64,000 nucleotides of DNA from Sphingobacteriales bacterium (GCA_016718845.1 JADKCK010000015.1:62001-126000), one strand, 5' to 3'; positions 46,931 through 59,379 are shown, numbered from the stretch's first letter. Translations and numbers: made by a program. The notes: generated by a model not told the origin, from the letters alone.

Positions 46931-47311
46931 TTATTCGCCAACTAATGCTTTATAGTCATCAGCGGATAAAAGTGTATCTACATCTGCCATATTATTGGGG
47001 CGTACTTTTATCATCCAACCTTTGCCGTAGGGGTCTTGGTTAACCAAATCGGGTTGGGTGTTTAGTTCTTCGTTTATGGCTACCACGGTTCCGCTAATAG
47101 GCATAAACAGCTCTGATACGGCTTTTACGGCATCAACAGTGCCAAAAACTTTGTCTGCTGCCACTTCTTGGTCAAGTGTGGTGATGTCGACGTACACGAT
47201 GTCGCCTAGCTCGCTTTGAGCAAAGTCGGTGATACCCACACACACTAAATCGCCTTCGATTTGTGCCCATTCGTGGTCTTTGGTGTAGCGTAGTTCTGCT
47301 GGGATGTTCAT
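46931..47311 (-). CDS. gcvH: Glycine cleavage system H protein
   Basis: The protein has 126 residues. It carries the lipoyl group that shuttles aminomethyl between the glycine-cleavage P, T and L proteins. The lipoylated Lys is K63 in VDAVKAVSELFMPISG. KDHEWAQIEGD near the N-terminus and NQDPYGKGWMIKVRP near the C-terminus are the standard family motifs. It lies downstream of sprA but behind its terminator, so it has its own promoter. Confidence 0.96.
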   Translation of the reverse strand: MNIPAELRYTKDHEWAQIEGDLVCVGITDFAQSELGDIVYVDITTLDQEVAADKVFGTVDAVKAVSELFMPISGTVVAINEELNTQPDLVNQDPYGKGWMIKVRPNNMADVDTLLSADDYKALVGE

Positions 47312-47414
47312 TTTTTTTGTTTTTGTGAGAATTTGGAAGAAGTTAAAAGGCTTGTGTAGCCGACAGTTTATAGCCGACAGCGGACAACCCTTGTAATTGG
47401 GTGCAAAAGAACGG

Positions 47415-47466
47415 AAAAATCTGCAAACTTTGGGTATAAAGTGACCTAAGTTTGCAGATTTTTTTT
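47415..47466 (-). terminator. Terminator behind sprA
   Basis: The stem AAAAATCTGCAAACTT (47415-47430) pairs with AAGTTTGCAGATTTTT (47448-47463), with T-runs for both strands, 36 bases after the sprA stop. Confidence 0.85.
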
Positions 47467-47501
47467 GTTTATATTATCACCAATAAAAATTAGCCATGTG
47501 T

Positions 47502-50500
47502 TTAGAGTGTAAAGTTCAATCTAATACCGCCGCGCACATTTACAACCGGGAAAGAAGTAGTAACTGCAGGGATACTTCGGGTGTATTCGTAGAACAAAGA
47601 AGTACGGAATTTTTCGCTCACTACATAGTCAATAGAGGGGGCAATACGCCACGTTTTAGTACCGCTGGTTGGTTCGTAAATATTTTGGTCGAGGCGGTAA
47701 AGCGTAGTGATGTTATTGCGGTAGGTAAAGTCGAAATTAAATTGTAGTTCGTTGCTTAGGGTTATTTTTTTGCCTGCAAACTTAAGCGGCAGCGATAAAC
47801 CTGTTAGTTTGTAACTGGCTCCAATGGTCATTTCGTCCGAGCGGCTTTCGCTTAGTTGGTAATCTTGAAAACTCATTGCCAAAATGCGCGATTTTTTATA
47901 GTCAAATCGTCCGGTAATACCATTTTTTAGGGTAGCATCTATGCCAATAAGTGGCGATAGTTGCTCGGATATAGTAACTTGGGGTATTTGGAAATAAGAG
48001 GCAAAGTTACCGCTTAAGGTGTCTAGTTGGTTGTTACTTGCAAGCCTTATGTATTCATCTACCAAATAATCCATTACAGCTTGGTCGTTGGCTAATTGTG
48101 TGCCATCGTAATAAAGGTCGTCGTAGGCAATGTTGTTTCGGTAGTTGTTTACGCTCATGGTGGAGGTGTAGCCATGCGACAGGTTAAAATTGGTAAATAC
48201 CTCTTTAAACCAAGGCAGTTTGTTTAGTCCGTTGTAGGTAATTTTCCAGTTGGGTAACGGAATAAAGTTGAACGGATTGAGGTTAAACGATGCGGCATCT
48301 TTACCTTTATAAGCGGCTAAGAAGGCTGGTAACAACACATCTTGCGAGTACGGACCGTAACCTTCGGGGAAAGCGGTGTTGGTTTCGCCTGTTAAGGGGT
48401 CGGTGTAATTGCCGAGTGTTTCGCCCGTGTTTTGCTCGTACAAATCGCCAAAACGGTTGGCAATAACTGCGCGGTTGTCTTCAAAATCGCGAAAAGTGAA
48501 GGGTATCTTACTGGTATCTAAACCTGTAAACATGGTGGGTAGCAAAAAGGTTGTCACCGAGTAGTTGCCTACATCAATTTTCGAGAAGTGACGGTAGGTA
48601 CTGCCTGTTTGTTCGGTTTTATAAAACTCGTTGTGGTTTTTGGCATAAGATAGGTTAAAGGTTACATCTACCTTTAAATCGCGGATAGGCTCGAGGTTTA
48701 TTTTGGCGTTAAGGGTGGTGTTGCGCGTTTGTATAACTTGGTTGTTTTGGTAGATGTTGGGCGTAATAAAGTTATTTACGGCAGCCCACTCTAACCACGA
48801 TTTTAGCTGCGGTTGATACCCAAACAAGAAGTCGGCGCCTGGGCGTGGTCCAATATTTTGGGTGTCTTGCCAGTTCATGCCCACATATTTGGGCAGTGGC
48901 ATAAAGCCGGGCAAGGTGGTGCTATTTTTTTCGTTGTAGGTAAGCGATACGCGGCGCAAACTCAACAACGGACGAAGTACAAAACGTGCTCCGGGGCTTA
49001 TGTCGCTGCCGCCAGCATTTTTATCTTTTTTCTTGTCCTTTGTTTTATCGTCTTTGGCGTCTGGGTTTTTATCGGTATCTTTTCCTTTGCCTTTTTCGTC
49101 TTTGTTTTTAGGTTTGTTGCCTTTTGCTTTGGCTGGGGTGTCTAACTTTTTCAAAAACGGCACGGTCGAGTACAATTTGACAAAGTTTAGCTCGCCGTTT
49201 ATTTCAAAATCTTGCGAGTTGCGCACCATATTACCCAATGTATCCGACATTGCCAATGGCGAGCCGTCCCAAGTGTAAGTGCTGCCATATTTGGTGCGTA
49301 GCTGTGTCCAAGCCAAGAAAGGTATTTTGTCCATTGGCACATTATACGACAATACGGCAGATTGGGTATATTGTCGGGGGCGGCCTAAACGTTTGATGTT
49401 TGCCCAAAGGGTGTCGTTAGGTGTTTTGCCTTGCTGGGGTTCGTCGATGATAGAGCGGTGGGTGGCATTAAAATCGAAGGTGATAGAGCGTGCGGGGTTG
49501 TATTTCAAGCCATAGCCTCTGTCCCAAGTAAATATTTTTTCGTAGAGTGGGGCAATAGGTTCTTCGCCAAGGCTTAATGGGCGCAATTGCAGGGTTCCTA
49601 ATTGTCGGTTTACATCGCTGCGCAAATTTATGTTGGTAGGCACAAAGTTAAAGTTAAAATCGCGGATAAGTGCCAAATAAGGGCTTTTCGATTTTATCAA
49701 TTTCGAGAAAGGTGCTATGTAGGCGGGGCGTGTGCTGTAGTTGTACACCAACGAACCTTTGTGGCGGGTTTCTAGGTCGCGTTCAATGTATGGGTCGGTG
49801 GTTTCGGTTTGCGTATAGGCGTAGGTTGCCGAAAAGTTTTCGATGTCCCAAACTTTGGGTTTAAGATTGGGTTTTACGCGGTCTTTGCGCAAATTAGTTA
49901 TGTTAATACTTTTGGTGGTGGTGGTAGTTTGGCGTTGTTTGCGTGCTACTCGGGCGCTGTCTTCGCCATAAGCCAAGCGTATTTCATCAACATTTCGTTT
50001 CAGTAATACATCGCCGTCGTAGGGGTCGTATTTGGGTTGGCTTAGGGTTTGGGTGTAGCCAGCATATACGGGTGCTTGCAAGCCTACGGTTTTGGGCAAC
50101 ATTCTGCCTAAGTTAATGGTTGCCGATGCGTTACCTTCGTAGTAGTTATCCAAAAATCGGTCTTGAATTTCTTGGTCAAGGGTACCGAAGCCTGCGGTGT
50201 GCATTTTACCAGCAAGGGTTATATTACCCAAATCGGCAAGTTTAATGTCGGCGCGGGCAATGGCTGCATAGCCTGCGCTGCGGTCTAACTCGGTTAGGCG
50301 TAGTTCGTTAAACCATACTTCGGCGCATAGGTTGTCGCCATCGTCTTCGTTTTGTGTTTGCGAGTTGCGCAAGGGGTTGCGCACGCCCAACATGGCTAAT
50401 TTGGCATCGCCCAAATCGGGGCTACCTACTACGGTAATGCGGTAGGTTTCGGTAGTGCCATCGGGGTTTGTGGTGGTTTTGGTGATAGAATAAGGTTTGG

Positions 50501-53500
50501 TAGCCGAGCCTTCGGGGTCGAAGTTGCGTTTTACTTTTACATCTACCAAATCTTGTAGGCGTATTTTAACGCGGTTTTCTTCGGGCCAAATTAAGTTTTG
50601 TCGGGTAATGCTATCAATGTTTGCTAAATCATCGGGTTTAGTAACGTATAAGGGTATTTCGTACTCGTAATAATTGTTTTGGAAATCATCGCCAAGGCGT
50701 ATAAAGGCGCGCATTTCTTTGTCTTTCAAACCATCGCAGGTGCCAACAATAGGCGAGTTGAGCGATTCGGCGTGAACAAAAAACTCTAAGTTTTTAAATT
50801 GGCGCATATCAACATCTAAGGGTTTAAACACACCTTTGCCTTCGCCGTCTTGTAGTTGTCCTACTTGTACCAACAACGATTGCTCGTTTTTCAATCCGCC
50901 AATATTGTTGAGTGTGGGTACGTTTTCGAGCATAATACCCGGAGGTATAACATAAGGAATTGGTTGTCTTCCAGAGTTTTCTTCGCGGTTGATGGCAGAT
51001 AATTCGAAGAATGAGTCGGTGATATTATCGTTTGGTTGGTATTCGCCTTCTTCGAACAAAGAGGTATTGTATCGGCGCCAAATGTTGCGCACCACGTTTA
51101 AACGGGCAAAGCGTAAAATGGTGGGTTGTTTAAAATCGGTCATATACATACGTATACCCTCGATGTTGCGGAAATTAAGTTCGCCAACTTTTGAGGTATA
51201 ATCGCGGACAGGTACGCGGAAATAATACCACTTAACGTTGCGCGTAGTGCCATCTTCGTTGTCTAACTCTACCGAGCGCACATCGGCTAAGTAGGGAGTA
51301 ATACCAATACCCATATTTGCCTCAAGGGGTAGTTTGTACTCAAAGTAGGCTTCTGAGTCGCTAAGGGTTTTGTCGTCGTTTAGGTCTTCGTTATCGGGGA
51401 AGTTAGTACCCGATGTAGAGAAGGTATTGCTTGTTGCTTGTACGGGTGAGTTGCCTTCGGAGCCGTTAAACTCTTTGTAACGCTCGGCTACATAAGACAA
51501 ACGGGGGCGGTAGTCGGGGTTGTTTTCTAAGGCGCTATACTCGTCCGAGCGGAAGAATAGGTAATCATCGCCCGAGGGGTCGTTGAGCATGGTATCTAAA
51601 CGTGCCAAAATAAGCGGGTTGGTGTTAATAGCTTTTAAACCGTTGATATAAGCTACATAATCTGCTCGGCGGGTTTGTTCTTCGTCATCTTTAATCCCAT
51701 CAAGTCCAACATCTTGCACGGCTCGGTTGGCTTCGTCGGCTCCAAAACCATCAATAAAGGGTTGTATGCTTGGGCTTTGCCCCCATATTGTTTCTACTGT
51801 TTGTGTGCTTTCGCCTGCTTTGGGTAGGGCGTTTTCGTATTGTTGATAGCCATCGCGCAGCACATCTTCGGATACATTACCTAAGTCGATGTATAAATTA
51901 CCGGTATTTTCGCGTTGGTCAAGCCCTTCTATATCATCGTAGATAAAGGGGTCGAGCATCCAGAACTCGATAAACTCTACATTCGAGCGTTCAAAATCTT
52001 TCAAACCGCCATCAAAAGCTCGCATAATACCACCCCAACGTGTTTGTGGGCTGTTAAGTCTACCTTCGGAGTTTAATCCGTCCGAGATACCCGGAACGCC
52101 TTCGGTGTCGAAGTTGTAAGGACCACGCTCGTCGGGATAAAATCCTATGTCAAACGAGCGCAAACCTACACCCGACAGGTTTTGCTGTCGGTTAGGAAAC
52201 AACTCGTTTTCGGCGAAGGTGTGTCCGTAGGCGTTGTATTTGCTATCGGTTAGCACCTTTGACGGTAAGGTCGTTTTGATTGGGGTTTAAAAATACATTA
52301 TCTATCTGGTACCAAGCCATTTTTGCTCGGTTAAAATTGTACACTAAACTGTCGGTGAGTACCGCTTCGGGGAAACGGGCGGGTGTGCTAGATAGTTTCC
52401 AGTTGATAAACGGAAACCGCAGGTCGGTTTCGATTTTGCTACCATCAAAATCATCTAAATAAATATTTTGGCTAATTGCTGGTGCGGTACCGGGTATAAA
52501 AGCGGCACCTTCGGCATTAAAAGTAAGGGTTGATGGCTCTTTGGTGCTATAAAAAGGTAATTTATCGAGGGCTTTTGTCATCCAGGGTAGGTCAGAGAAG
52601 TAGCGCATATCGGCGCCTACCATGGAGTTAGATATAGGGGCATCGCCGTAGTTAACTTTGGGTGTAAAGGGGCGTTCTGATAGATGCACAGCAGTTGCAC
52701 CCAACACAAAATCTTTGTTAACTAAATACTCTAAACGTGTGCCTGCAAAGGTGCGGCGTTGTATGCCAAAGCCTGCATTGTCTTCGAAAGATATTTGGAT
52801 AGGTATGCCTGCATTTAAGATAGATTCGTTGAGGATGGTTAATCGTCCAAGGCCAGTATCTACGATATAATCAACACCTTCGGTCAATACTTGTCCGCTG
52901 GCGGTTACACGTACGGATTCTTTGGTTATGAATGGTCCTAATGATATTTCGGATGATAGATTAGATTTGTATTGCCCGCGAATAAAATAGCGGTTTTGTT
53001 CGGGGAACTCTAAGGCAACAAAGCGTGTTGAGTCGTAGAGGTAATCATAGACGTATTTATTGGCAGTTTCGGGTGGGTTGCCACCTTCATCAAATTTGCC
53101 GCGCAAATAATCGCCAAAAGGCTCTAATACCGGAAATATCAACCTACCTGTTTTGGCGTTGATGGTTCCGTAAGATAAGGTGTTGTTGTACTGTTGAGCA
53201 GTATTTTGTTGCTGATTACCACCAAACGGATTATTGGCACCCGCCCCTTGCTGTTGATTGATGTTGGCAGGTAACGAGCTGGGCGTGGTGGGTGGTTCAA
53301 AGTCGCGTTTAGCTTCTATGTAGTCAAAAGCTCCGTCGGGGTAAGGTTCGTTGACCGAGTTGAGTTGGTCGAGCTTTAATAGGCGGATAAGGGGTATGCC
53401 TTTTACGCCTTCGCCTTTGGGTATGTAGCGAAGTTCGCCACCACCGGGGTTTTCGTAATTAATATCGAGTTTAAAATCTTGGGGTTGTATTTGGTAAGCG

Positions 53501-55152
53501 CCTAACGAATAGATGTTTTTCATCATCAAATTCCACATAGGGTGTGTAGGCAGGTTGGTGGTTGTTTTAAGCATTTTGAGGAACAAAACGCGGGGTTTAT
53601 TTTCTTCGTCGACGGTAAATAGGTTTTCGCCTAGTTCGCCCACGCGGTAGGTTCCGCCAAAAATGGTGGTATACTCGTAGGCAACAGCCAATAGTTGGTT
53701 GGCATTAAGCGAGGTGTTGAGCGATATATAACCTAACTTAGGGTCGAAGGTGTACTCGTTAGAGGCTAATTTACGAACCTGTATTTTTTTAAAATCAATA
53801 ATATCGCGTAGTTGTTTGGGCGATGTTTGTAGTAGGTAGCTGGTGGTAGTTAGGTTGCGGTATTCGGGGTTGCTAATTAGGTGTTGATACAAATCGTTAG
53901 AGCCATTTTGGGGTAGCTCTTTGCCCGATGCCGTATTTATGTTGGTGTTAACCGGTTGCGATTCGCCAAGGTCAGCGAATGCCACTACGTCGCGTTGTAC
54001 ATCGCCGGCATTACCACGTGTGTCCATAACATATACATCTACGCGGGTAATAGTAACAGGCGAGTTGATGTAGGGTAGGTTAGCTAAGGCTTTTTCGTAG
54101 TTGCTGCGGAAATATTGTGCCAAGAAAAAGTGGCGATTTTCGTCGTATTGGTCAATAGGTACTTCAAAATCTTGCACTTGTGTGCCATTTTGCAGGGTAA
54201 CTGTTTTTGATTGTGATTGTTGCTGCGACACAACCGAGTTGATGGTTAAACGACCAAAACGTAGTTTTGTTTGCAAGCCAAAAAGGTTTTGCGAACCGGG
54301 TATAAGCTGCGTAGGTAGGGCAAAGTTAACATTACCGGCGTTTATTTCTTGGATAATATCATCTTCTTTACCTGCATAGCGCAATTTTACTTGGTCGTTA
54401 AAGTTAAAAGCGGCTTTGGTATTATATCGTAAATCTATGTTTAATTTGTCGCCAATTTTACCTGTTACGCCCATGTTAATGTTCATATCAAACAAAAAAC
54501 GACCATTTCTTTGTGCCTGCGACAATAAAGCGGGGTTATCGACCCGGTTATAGGCGTAGCCTAATTCCATTTCGATGTTACCGGTTGGGCGTATATCTAC
54601 GGTAGTACCGCCAAATATTTGCTCGAAAAGTTCTTTGCCTTTATAAAGGGGTGGTTTGTCGCCTTCGCCATCGCCGCTAGAGCTATTTGCTGCTGCGGCT
54701 TGTTGCCAATATTGTTGTTGGGTGGCTTCGTTTTGGGTCGACCAAAATTCATCGAAAGTCATATAGGTTGGAGCCGAGTAAGGCTGTCCTGCAATGGTTT
54801 CGGTGATAATGTAGGAGTTTGTTACGGGGTCGTATTCTACATTTTGTTGGATGATGGGCGGGTCTTTTAAATCGAAGGGGTTGTTGTTATTGCCTCCCGA
54901 TACAAAATCGCCTGTGCGCGGGTCGATGGGATAGCGCAACGAGTCACCCGGACCATCGGAAGATAGTTCGGGGGCTTCAAATTCGTTTTGTTTAGTAGAT
55001 GATATTCTTGCTTTTGCTGATGAATTGCTAGAACGTTGTTGCGAGAGGGGTTGGTTTATAGAGCGATGACCAATAGCACCTGCTACGGCAACGGTTAATA
55101 TGGCGGTGACGATAGATAGGGAAAGCCATACGAAATGTTTTCTGATACTCAC
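47502..55152 (-). pseudogene. sprA: SprA, type IX secretion translocon, single-base frameshift
   Basis: Two overlapping frames (55152 to 52243, then 52256 to 47502) together give about 2549 residues, the size of SprA, the huge 36-strand outer-membrane channel of the type IX secretion system. The N-terminal frame has a membrane/signal segment (FVWLSLSIVTAILTVAVAG) and SprA motifs GKIGDKLNIDLRYNTKAAF, NFALPTQLIPGSQNLFG and IYLDDFDGSKIETDLR. The second continues with GFYPDERGPYNFD, RWGGIMRAF and LVVQVGQL-like repeats of the family. The frames meet at 52246-52258, where AAAGGTG has one base too many. The conserved chain is otherwise continuous, so a consensus error is likely. It follows ruvA, the usual gene order in the phylum. 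Confidence 0.93.
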
Positions 55153-55439
55153 GATACTAATTTTTTAGATGGATACCAAAAGAGTGTGTTGAGGGCAAAA
55201 TAATAGGGCTAAATTGCTCCTCAAAGGGCTGTTTTGACGTAAAAATATAGAAATGCCTGTTCGATGCCTTATAGGGCATGAACAAAAGCGCAAAGTTAGA
55301 TAAAAAAATTGAAAGTTAGGTTATGTGCGCGAGTATAAGTTTATTTCGATAGATTGGAAATTGATTATTAATTATTGATTATAAATTATACGACAGTTGC
55401 TTTGTGAGCGTAAAGGTGTTTAGTTTTATGAAAATTTAA

Positions 55440-56033
55440 TTATAAACTTTTTAATACTTTTTTAATTAAGTCTTCTACGGTTGTAATATTAGGGTCGGAT
55501 TTTAGTACTTTATCGAGGGCTTTTTGTGCCATAGGTTTGCCTATACCTAGTGCAAGCAGGGCGTTTAACGCTTCGGTAGATATATTATTGTGCGATGTGG
55601 CACTTTCGGATAGATTAAGCGATAGTTTACCTAGTTTATCTTTTAATTGTAGTACAATTAGTTGTGCTGTTTTTATGCCAATGCCTTTTACTGTTTTAAG
55701 TAAATCGGAGTTGTTTGACACAATGGCTTGTTGTATTTCGACGGGCGAAAGTGATGATAGCATCATTTGTGCTGTTGATGGACCTACACCTGATACGGAT
55801 ATAAGTTGTACAAACAAATCGCGTTCCGATTCTTCGAAAAAGCCATATAAAGTGTGTGCGTCTTCTTTTATATGTAGGTGGCAATACAATTTGCAGTTGT
55901 TTGTGCCAGCAGTAGGTAGTTTTTCGTGGGTGTGCAGGCTGGTGTTAATGTGGTAGCCAATTCCTCCGGCGGTTTCGAGGATAACAAAAGCGGGTGTTTT
56001 TACAGATAGTGTACCTTTTATATAGGCAATCAT
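55440..56033 (-). CDS. ruvA: Holliday junction DNA helicase subunit RuvA
   Basis: The protein has 197 residues. RuvA binds four-way junctions and loads RuvB for branch migration. It has the OB-fold start MIAYIKGTLSVKTPAFVILE, the helix-hairpin-helix pair SVSGVGPSTAQMMLS and TVKGIGIKTAQLIVLQLKDK, and a C-terminal domain III (ALNALLALGIGKPMAQKAL). It lies 288 bases upstream of sprA on the same strand. Confidence 0.96.
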   Translation of the reverse strand: MIAYIKGTLSVKTPAFVILETAGGIGYHINTSLHTHEKLPTAGTNNCKLYCHLHIKEDAHTLYGFFEESERDLFVQLISVSGVGPSTAQMMLSSLSPVEIQQAIVSNNSDLLKTVKGIGIKTAQLIVLQLKDKLGKLSLNLSESATSHNNISTEALNALLALGIGKPMAQKALDKVLKSDPNITTVEDLIKKVLKSL

Positions 56034-56077
56034 TTTTGATTATTGATTGTTAATTATTGATTATGTTACGTGCTACG

Positions 56078-56200
56078 CTATTTTAGCTTTATTTAGGACA
56101 CAGATTTTATGGATTAGACACGGATTAAGACGGATTTTTATTTAATGATATAGGTAAATTTGTTTTAGATTGATTGGGGTTTTAATAGCACTGCATTATT
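56078..56200. repeat. Dispersed intergenic repeat C, copy 2
   Basis: Same element as 37246-37370. It includes CACGGATTAAGACGGATT, where copy 1 is CACCGATTAAGATGAATT. Confidence 0.75.
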
Positions 56201-56337
56201 GCACCATGCTATTTTATCGGTTATAAAATTTTTGGGGGTAAAAGAAAATTCTGCCCGGGGGGGTCTAACCGCCGTGGGTATTTGGTTATTAATGTGTTGG
56301 ATGTGTTATTTTTTGTTTGGGTAACAGTGGTTTATTT

Positions 56338-56434
56338 GGGGTGCCACCAACTAATCGAGTCAGGGAGTGCCAAGCATCACCCCCAAAAAAGACATATTCC
56401 GCGTTTCGGCTACGCTCAACATAAACAAGCGGGG
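56338..56434. repeat. Dispersed intergenic repeat A, copy 2
   Basis: Matches 44051-44128, with an 18-base insertion near its right end (TTTCGGCTACGCTCAACA). Confidence 0.75.
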
Positions 56435-56549
56435 CAGTGCTTGCTTTGGTATTATTGTTTGGCTGATAAAATGTAAATGAACATTGATACTGCCATGTCG
56501 TAAAAGTTGGTTTGATGGTTGCATGTTTGTGCAAAAAAAATGCTTTTTT

Positions 56550-57200
56550 TCAAAAAACTTTTCCTTTTAGCAGTGGTACAAACTTAAACCAATCGCCTTT
56601 GGTGGTTTCGTAGGTTTGTGTGCTTGTTTTTTCGATGCACCACATTTGTTGCTGTTCGTTGTTGCCAACGGGTATTACCAAGCGTCCGCCAATGGCTAAT
56701 TGGTCTAGTAGGGCGGGTGGCACATAGGGTGCGGCGGCGGTTATGAGTATGCCATTAAAGGGTGCAAGATTTGGGGAGCCTTCGTAGCCATCGCCAAACA
56801 GGTGGATGATGTTGTTGTAGCCCATTTCGACCAATAATTTTTTGGCTTGTTCGTGTAGCTTGCGGTTGCGTTCTATGGTGACAACTTTGGCACCCAAGGC
56901 GGCTAATATGGCTGCCTGATAACCCGAACCTGTGCCAATTTCTAATACGGTATCGCTGGGTTTTAGTTGCAACATTTGTGTTTGATAGGCTACGGTATAG
57001 GGCTGCGATATGGTTTGGTCTTCGCCAATTGGGAAGGCGATATTTTCGTAGGCTTTTTCGACGAAGGCTTTTTCGAAAAAAAAGTGGCGTGGTACTCGTT
57101 GCATGGCGGCTAATACGCGCTCGTCGGTAATGCCTTCGCGGTGTAAGGCATCAACTAGTTTGCGGCGCATGCCTTGGTGCTTGTACGAGTCGGTGAGCAT
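56550..57200 (-). CDS. pcm: Protein-L-isoaspartate O-methyltransferase
   Basis: The protein has 216 residues. It methylates L-isoaspartyl residues of aged proteins so that they can revert to aspartate. The SAM-binding motif I is VLEIGTGSGYQAA (residues 85-97), with the upstream GEDQTISQPYTVAYQT typical of PCMT. The C-terminal GGRLVIPVG strand is also present. It follows the TPR gene by 10 bases and the BamA-like gene beyond, likely one operon. Confidence 0.94.
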   Translation of the reverse strand: MLTDSYKHQGMRRKLVDALHREGITDERVLAAMQRVPRHFFFEKAFVEKAYENIAFPIGEDQTISQPYTVAYQTQMLQLKPSDTVLEIGTGSGYQAAILAALGAKVVTIERNRKLHEQAKKLLVEMGYNNIIHLFGDGYEGSPNLAPFNGILITAAAPYVPPALLDQLAIGGRLVIPVGNNEQQQMWCIEKTSTQTYETTKGDWFKFVPLLKGKVF

Positions 57201-57210
57201 GTGATTTATT

Positions 57211-57834
57211 TTATAGGGCTTTAAGTAGGTTTTCTAAATTATGGCGAGCAACGGAATCCGTAGGGTCTATTTCTAGCGCTTTTTGGTAATATTTTTTTGC
57301 TTCGGTATATTTCTTTTGTAATAAAAATAAATTGCCTATATTGCAAATTGCTTTAACATCGGCAGGGTTTATTTTTAATGCCATTAAGTAGTGTTTTCTT
57401 GCTTCGGTATAATTTTGCTCTGATTTTAATAAAATACCTAAATTATTATGAGCTTTGAAGTTGTTTGGGTCTGCTTCTAAGGTTTTTAGTAAATGTTTTT
57501 TGGCTTCATCATTATTTCCTTCTTCAATAAATGACATAGCCAAATTATAATGAATATCAGGGTCGGTAGGGTTTAGGTCTAATGCTTTAAAATAGTATTT
57601 TTTGGACTCTATTTCATTTTTTTCTTCGGAAAATAAAGATCCCAAACACTTAAGTGCATTGACATTGTTGGGTTTTATGGTTAATATTTTCATGAAATAT
57701 TTTTTTGCATTTTCTATATCTCCTTCTGTGTAGTATATGGATGCCAATGCCATTAAACTTTCAATGTCTTTGGGCTTTTGCATTAAAATGCGTTGTAGCC
57801 GTTTTATTTCGGTTTTGTCGTTGCTATCTTGCAT
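57211..57834 (-). CDS. Tetratricopeptide-repeat protein
   Basis: The protein has 207 residues from ATG 57834 (MQDSNDKTEIKRLQRIL). A longer in-frame start at 57885 uses TTG and runs into the neighbouring gene's end. It is made of five to six TPR units such as AKKYFMKILTIKPNNVNALK, SKKYYFKALDLNPTDPDIHY and AKKYYQKALEIDPTDSVARH. No signal peptide, so it is cytoplasmic. TPRs bind other proteins and the partner is unknown. It lies between a BamA-like gene and pcm. Confidence 0.88.
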   Translation of the reverse strand: MQDSNDKTEIKRLQRILMQKPKDIESLMALASIYYTEGDIENAKKYFMKILTIKPNNVNALKCLGSLFSEEKNEIESKKYYFKALDLNPTDPDIHYNLAMSFIEEGNNDEAKKHLLKTLEADPNNFKAHNNLGILLKSEQNYTEARKHYLMALKINPADVKAICNIGNLFLLQKKYTEAKKYYQKALEIDPTDSVARHNLENLLKAL

Positions 57835-57885
57835 TTTGAGGGTTTTTTGTTTGTTGAGGAGGGTATGATTTGATAAAAAAAACAA

Positions 57886-59379
57886 TTAGTCGAAATTTAG
57901 CCCGAAAGATACGAACAATCCGTGTTTTTTTTGCAAAGTTAGCGAATATTCTAGCCCAAAAAACCAATCGTAGAAGGTAAGTATATCTACACCTAAGCCT
58001 GTGCTACCCAATAGGGTGTTGGTAAGTGGGTTATATTCGTAGTAATATTGGTCGTGTACGTAGCCTAGTTCGGCGTAGGTTTTTAGGTACACTGCCATGG
58101 GTATGGTGCGCAGTTGGCGTATTTTTATCAGGTCGTTTCTAAACTTTTTATCAAACAATTGGTATCGCATAGCGGTGCGCAACAAGCCAAACGCTTGTCC
58201 GCTAATAACGTCGTACTCGTAGCCGCGCAGGTAGCTACTGCCATAGCCCATATTACCTTGTTGGTTGTAATAAGGTTGTTTTAGTGGCAGCGATAGTTTT
58301 GCACGTGTATTAATCACACCAAACCAATGTTTGCTTAGGGGCATGTATTGGGTATAGTTGGCATAAAGTGCGGTGATGTTTACGTTGTCGCCCAATAAGG
58401 GTAAGCCTACTTGGGTAAAGTTGGCTCTAAAAAAATGCCCCGATTTAGGATAAACGGCAATATCGCGTTTGTCTTCGGTAAAGGTATACGAAAATTGAGT
58501 ATAATGTTGGCGTGTTTGTGCGTTTAAAAAATAATCGGGATTTATAATGGCTACCGTATCGGCAATGGTGTTGCGGTAAAAAGCCACGTTCCAGTTGTGG
58601 TTGTGTTGTATGTCGGGTCTAAAATTAATACCAAAGCCTGTTTTAAAACGGGTGCGCATAAAACTTTCGCCTACTCTAAAAAACACTTGTTTGTTAAGGC
58701 TGTCTTGGTAAAAAATTTCGCGGTTGTTGGCATACGATGCAAAAACGTTCATGCCTACACGTCGGCGTTTGTCAAGGTAGGGTATGTCGTATCCTATGTC
58801 AAACTTTTGGGTATAACCAAATTGTGCCCAAAGTTTAAGTTTTTCTTTACGTCCTCTAAAATTTTTCACTTCAATAAAGCCGCCGTATTGTGTGCGGCGC
58901 AGGTCGCGGTTATGGGTGTTCCACCATTCGTTAAAGTTGCGGTCGGCAATTTCAAAAATGGGTGCCGGAAAAATATACCATCGTTCTTCTACTTCTACCA
59001 ATACATCTACCAAATTATTTTTTAGTCCTTCAATTTTTAGGGCTACATCGTTAAATAAGGTGGTATTGTATATTTGGTTTCTATTTTTTTTAAAGCGTCC
59101 TTCTAGGTTTGCTACCCTAATGGTGTCTCCTTCTTTAAAATCTAGTTCGCGCAATATAATGGGGCGTTTGGTAATTTTATTGCCTGCAATGGCAATTTTG
59201 CCCACTACCAGATAGTCGTAATTTTCCCATGCCGATTTTTCAATCACTCGCTTTTCATCTTTCAGCGGGTTTTTAGCGGTATCGGAGGGGGCTAAAAATG
59301 CAAGAGTAAGTGTATCCTGAGCCAAGGTATTTTGCATTGACCAGATTACGATTAGTAAGATGAATGTAAGAAAACGCAT
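57886..59379 (-). CDS. BamA/TamA-like outer-membrane protein with POTRA domain
   Basis: The protein has 497 residues. It has a signal peptide (MRFLTFILLIVIWSMQNTLA), then one POTRA domain (VVGKIAIAGNKITKRPIILR, FKEGDTIRVANLEGRF, NLVDVLVEVEERW) and a C-terminal Omp85 16-strand barrel region ending GLEYSLTLQKKHGLFVSFGLNF. Full BamA has five POTRAs. This one-POTRA form is common in Bacteroidota as an outer-membrane assembly paralogue. The exact role is not known. Confidence 0.88.
   Translation of the reverse strand: MRFLTFILLIVIWSMQNTLAQDTLTLAFLAPSDTAKNPLKDEKRVIEKSAWENYDYLVVGKIAIAGNKITKRPIILRELDFKEGDTIRVANLEGRFKKNRNQIYNTTLFNDVALKIEGLKNNLVDVLVEVEERWYIFPAPIFEIADRNFNEWWNTHNRDLRRTQYGGFIEVKNFRGRKEKLKLWAQFGYTQKFDIGYDIPYLDKRRRVGMNVFASYANNREIFYQDSLNKQVFFRVGESFMRTRFKTGFGINFRPDIQHNHNWNVAFYRNTIADTVAIINPDYFLNAQTRQHYTQFSYTFTEDKRDIAVYPKSGHFFRANFTQVGLPLLGDNVNITALYANYTQYMPLSKHWFGVINTRAKLSLPLKQPYYNQQGNMGYGSSYLRGYEYDVISGQAFGLLRTAMRYQLFDKKFRNDLIKIRQLRTIPMAVYLKTYAELGYVHDQYYYEYNPLTNTLLGSTGLGVDILTFYDWFFGLEYSLTLQKKHGLFVSFGLNFD

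Larger units (their letters stand above)
56034..56549. other. Spacer with two dispersed repeats
   Basis: Contains repeat C copy 2 (56078-56200) and repeat A copy 2 (56338-56434). Between them lies a short G-run (GCCCGGGGGGGTC, 56252-56264). Open frames here are incidental. No gene seen. Confidence 0.6.
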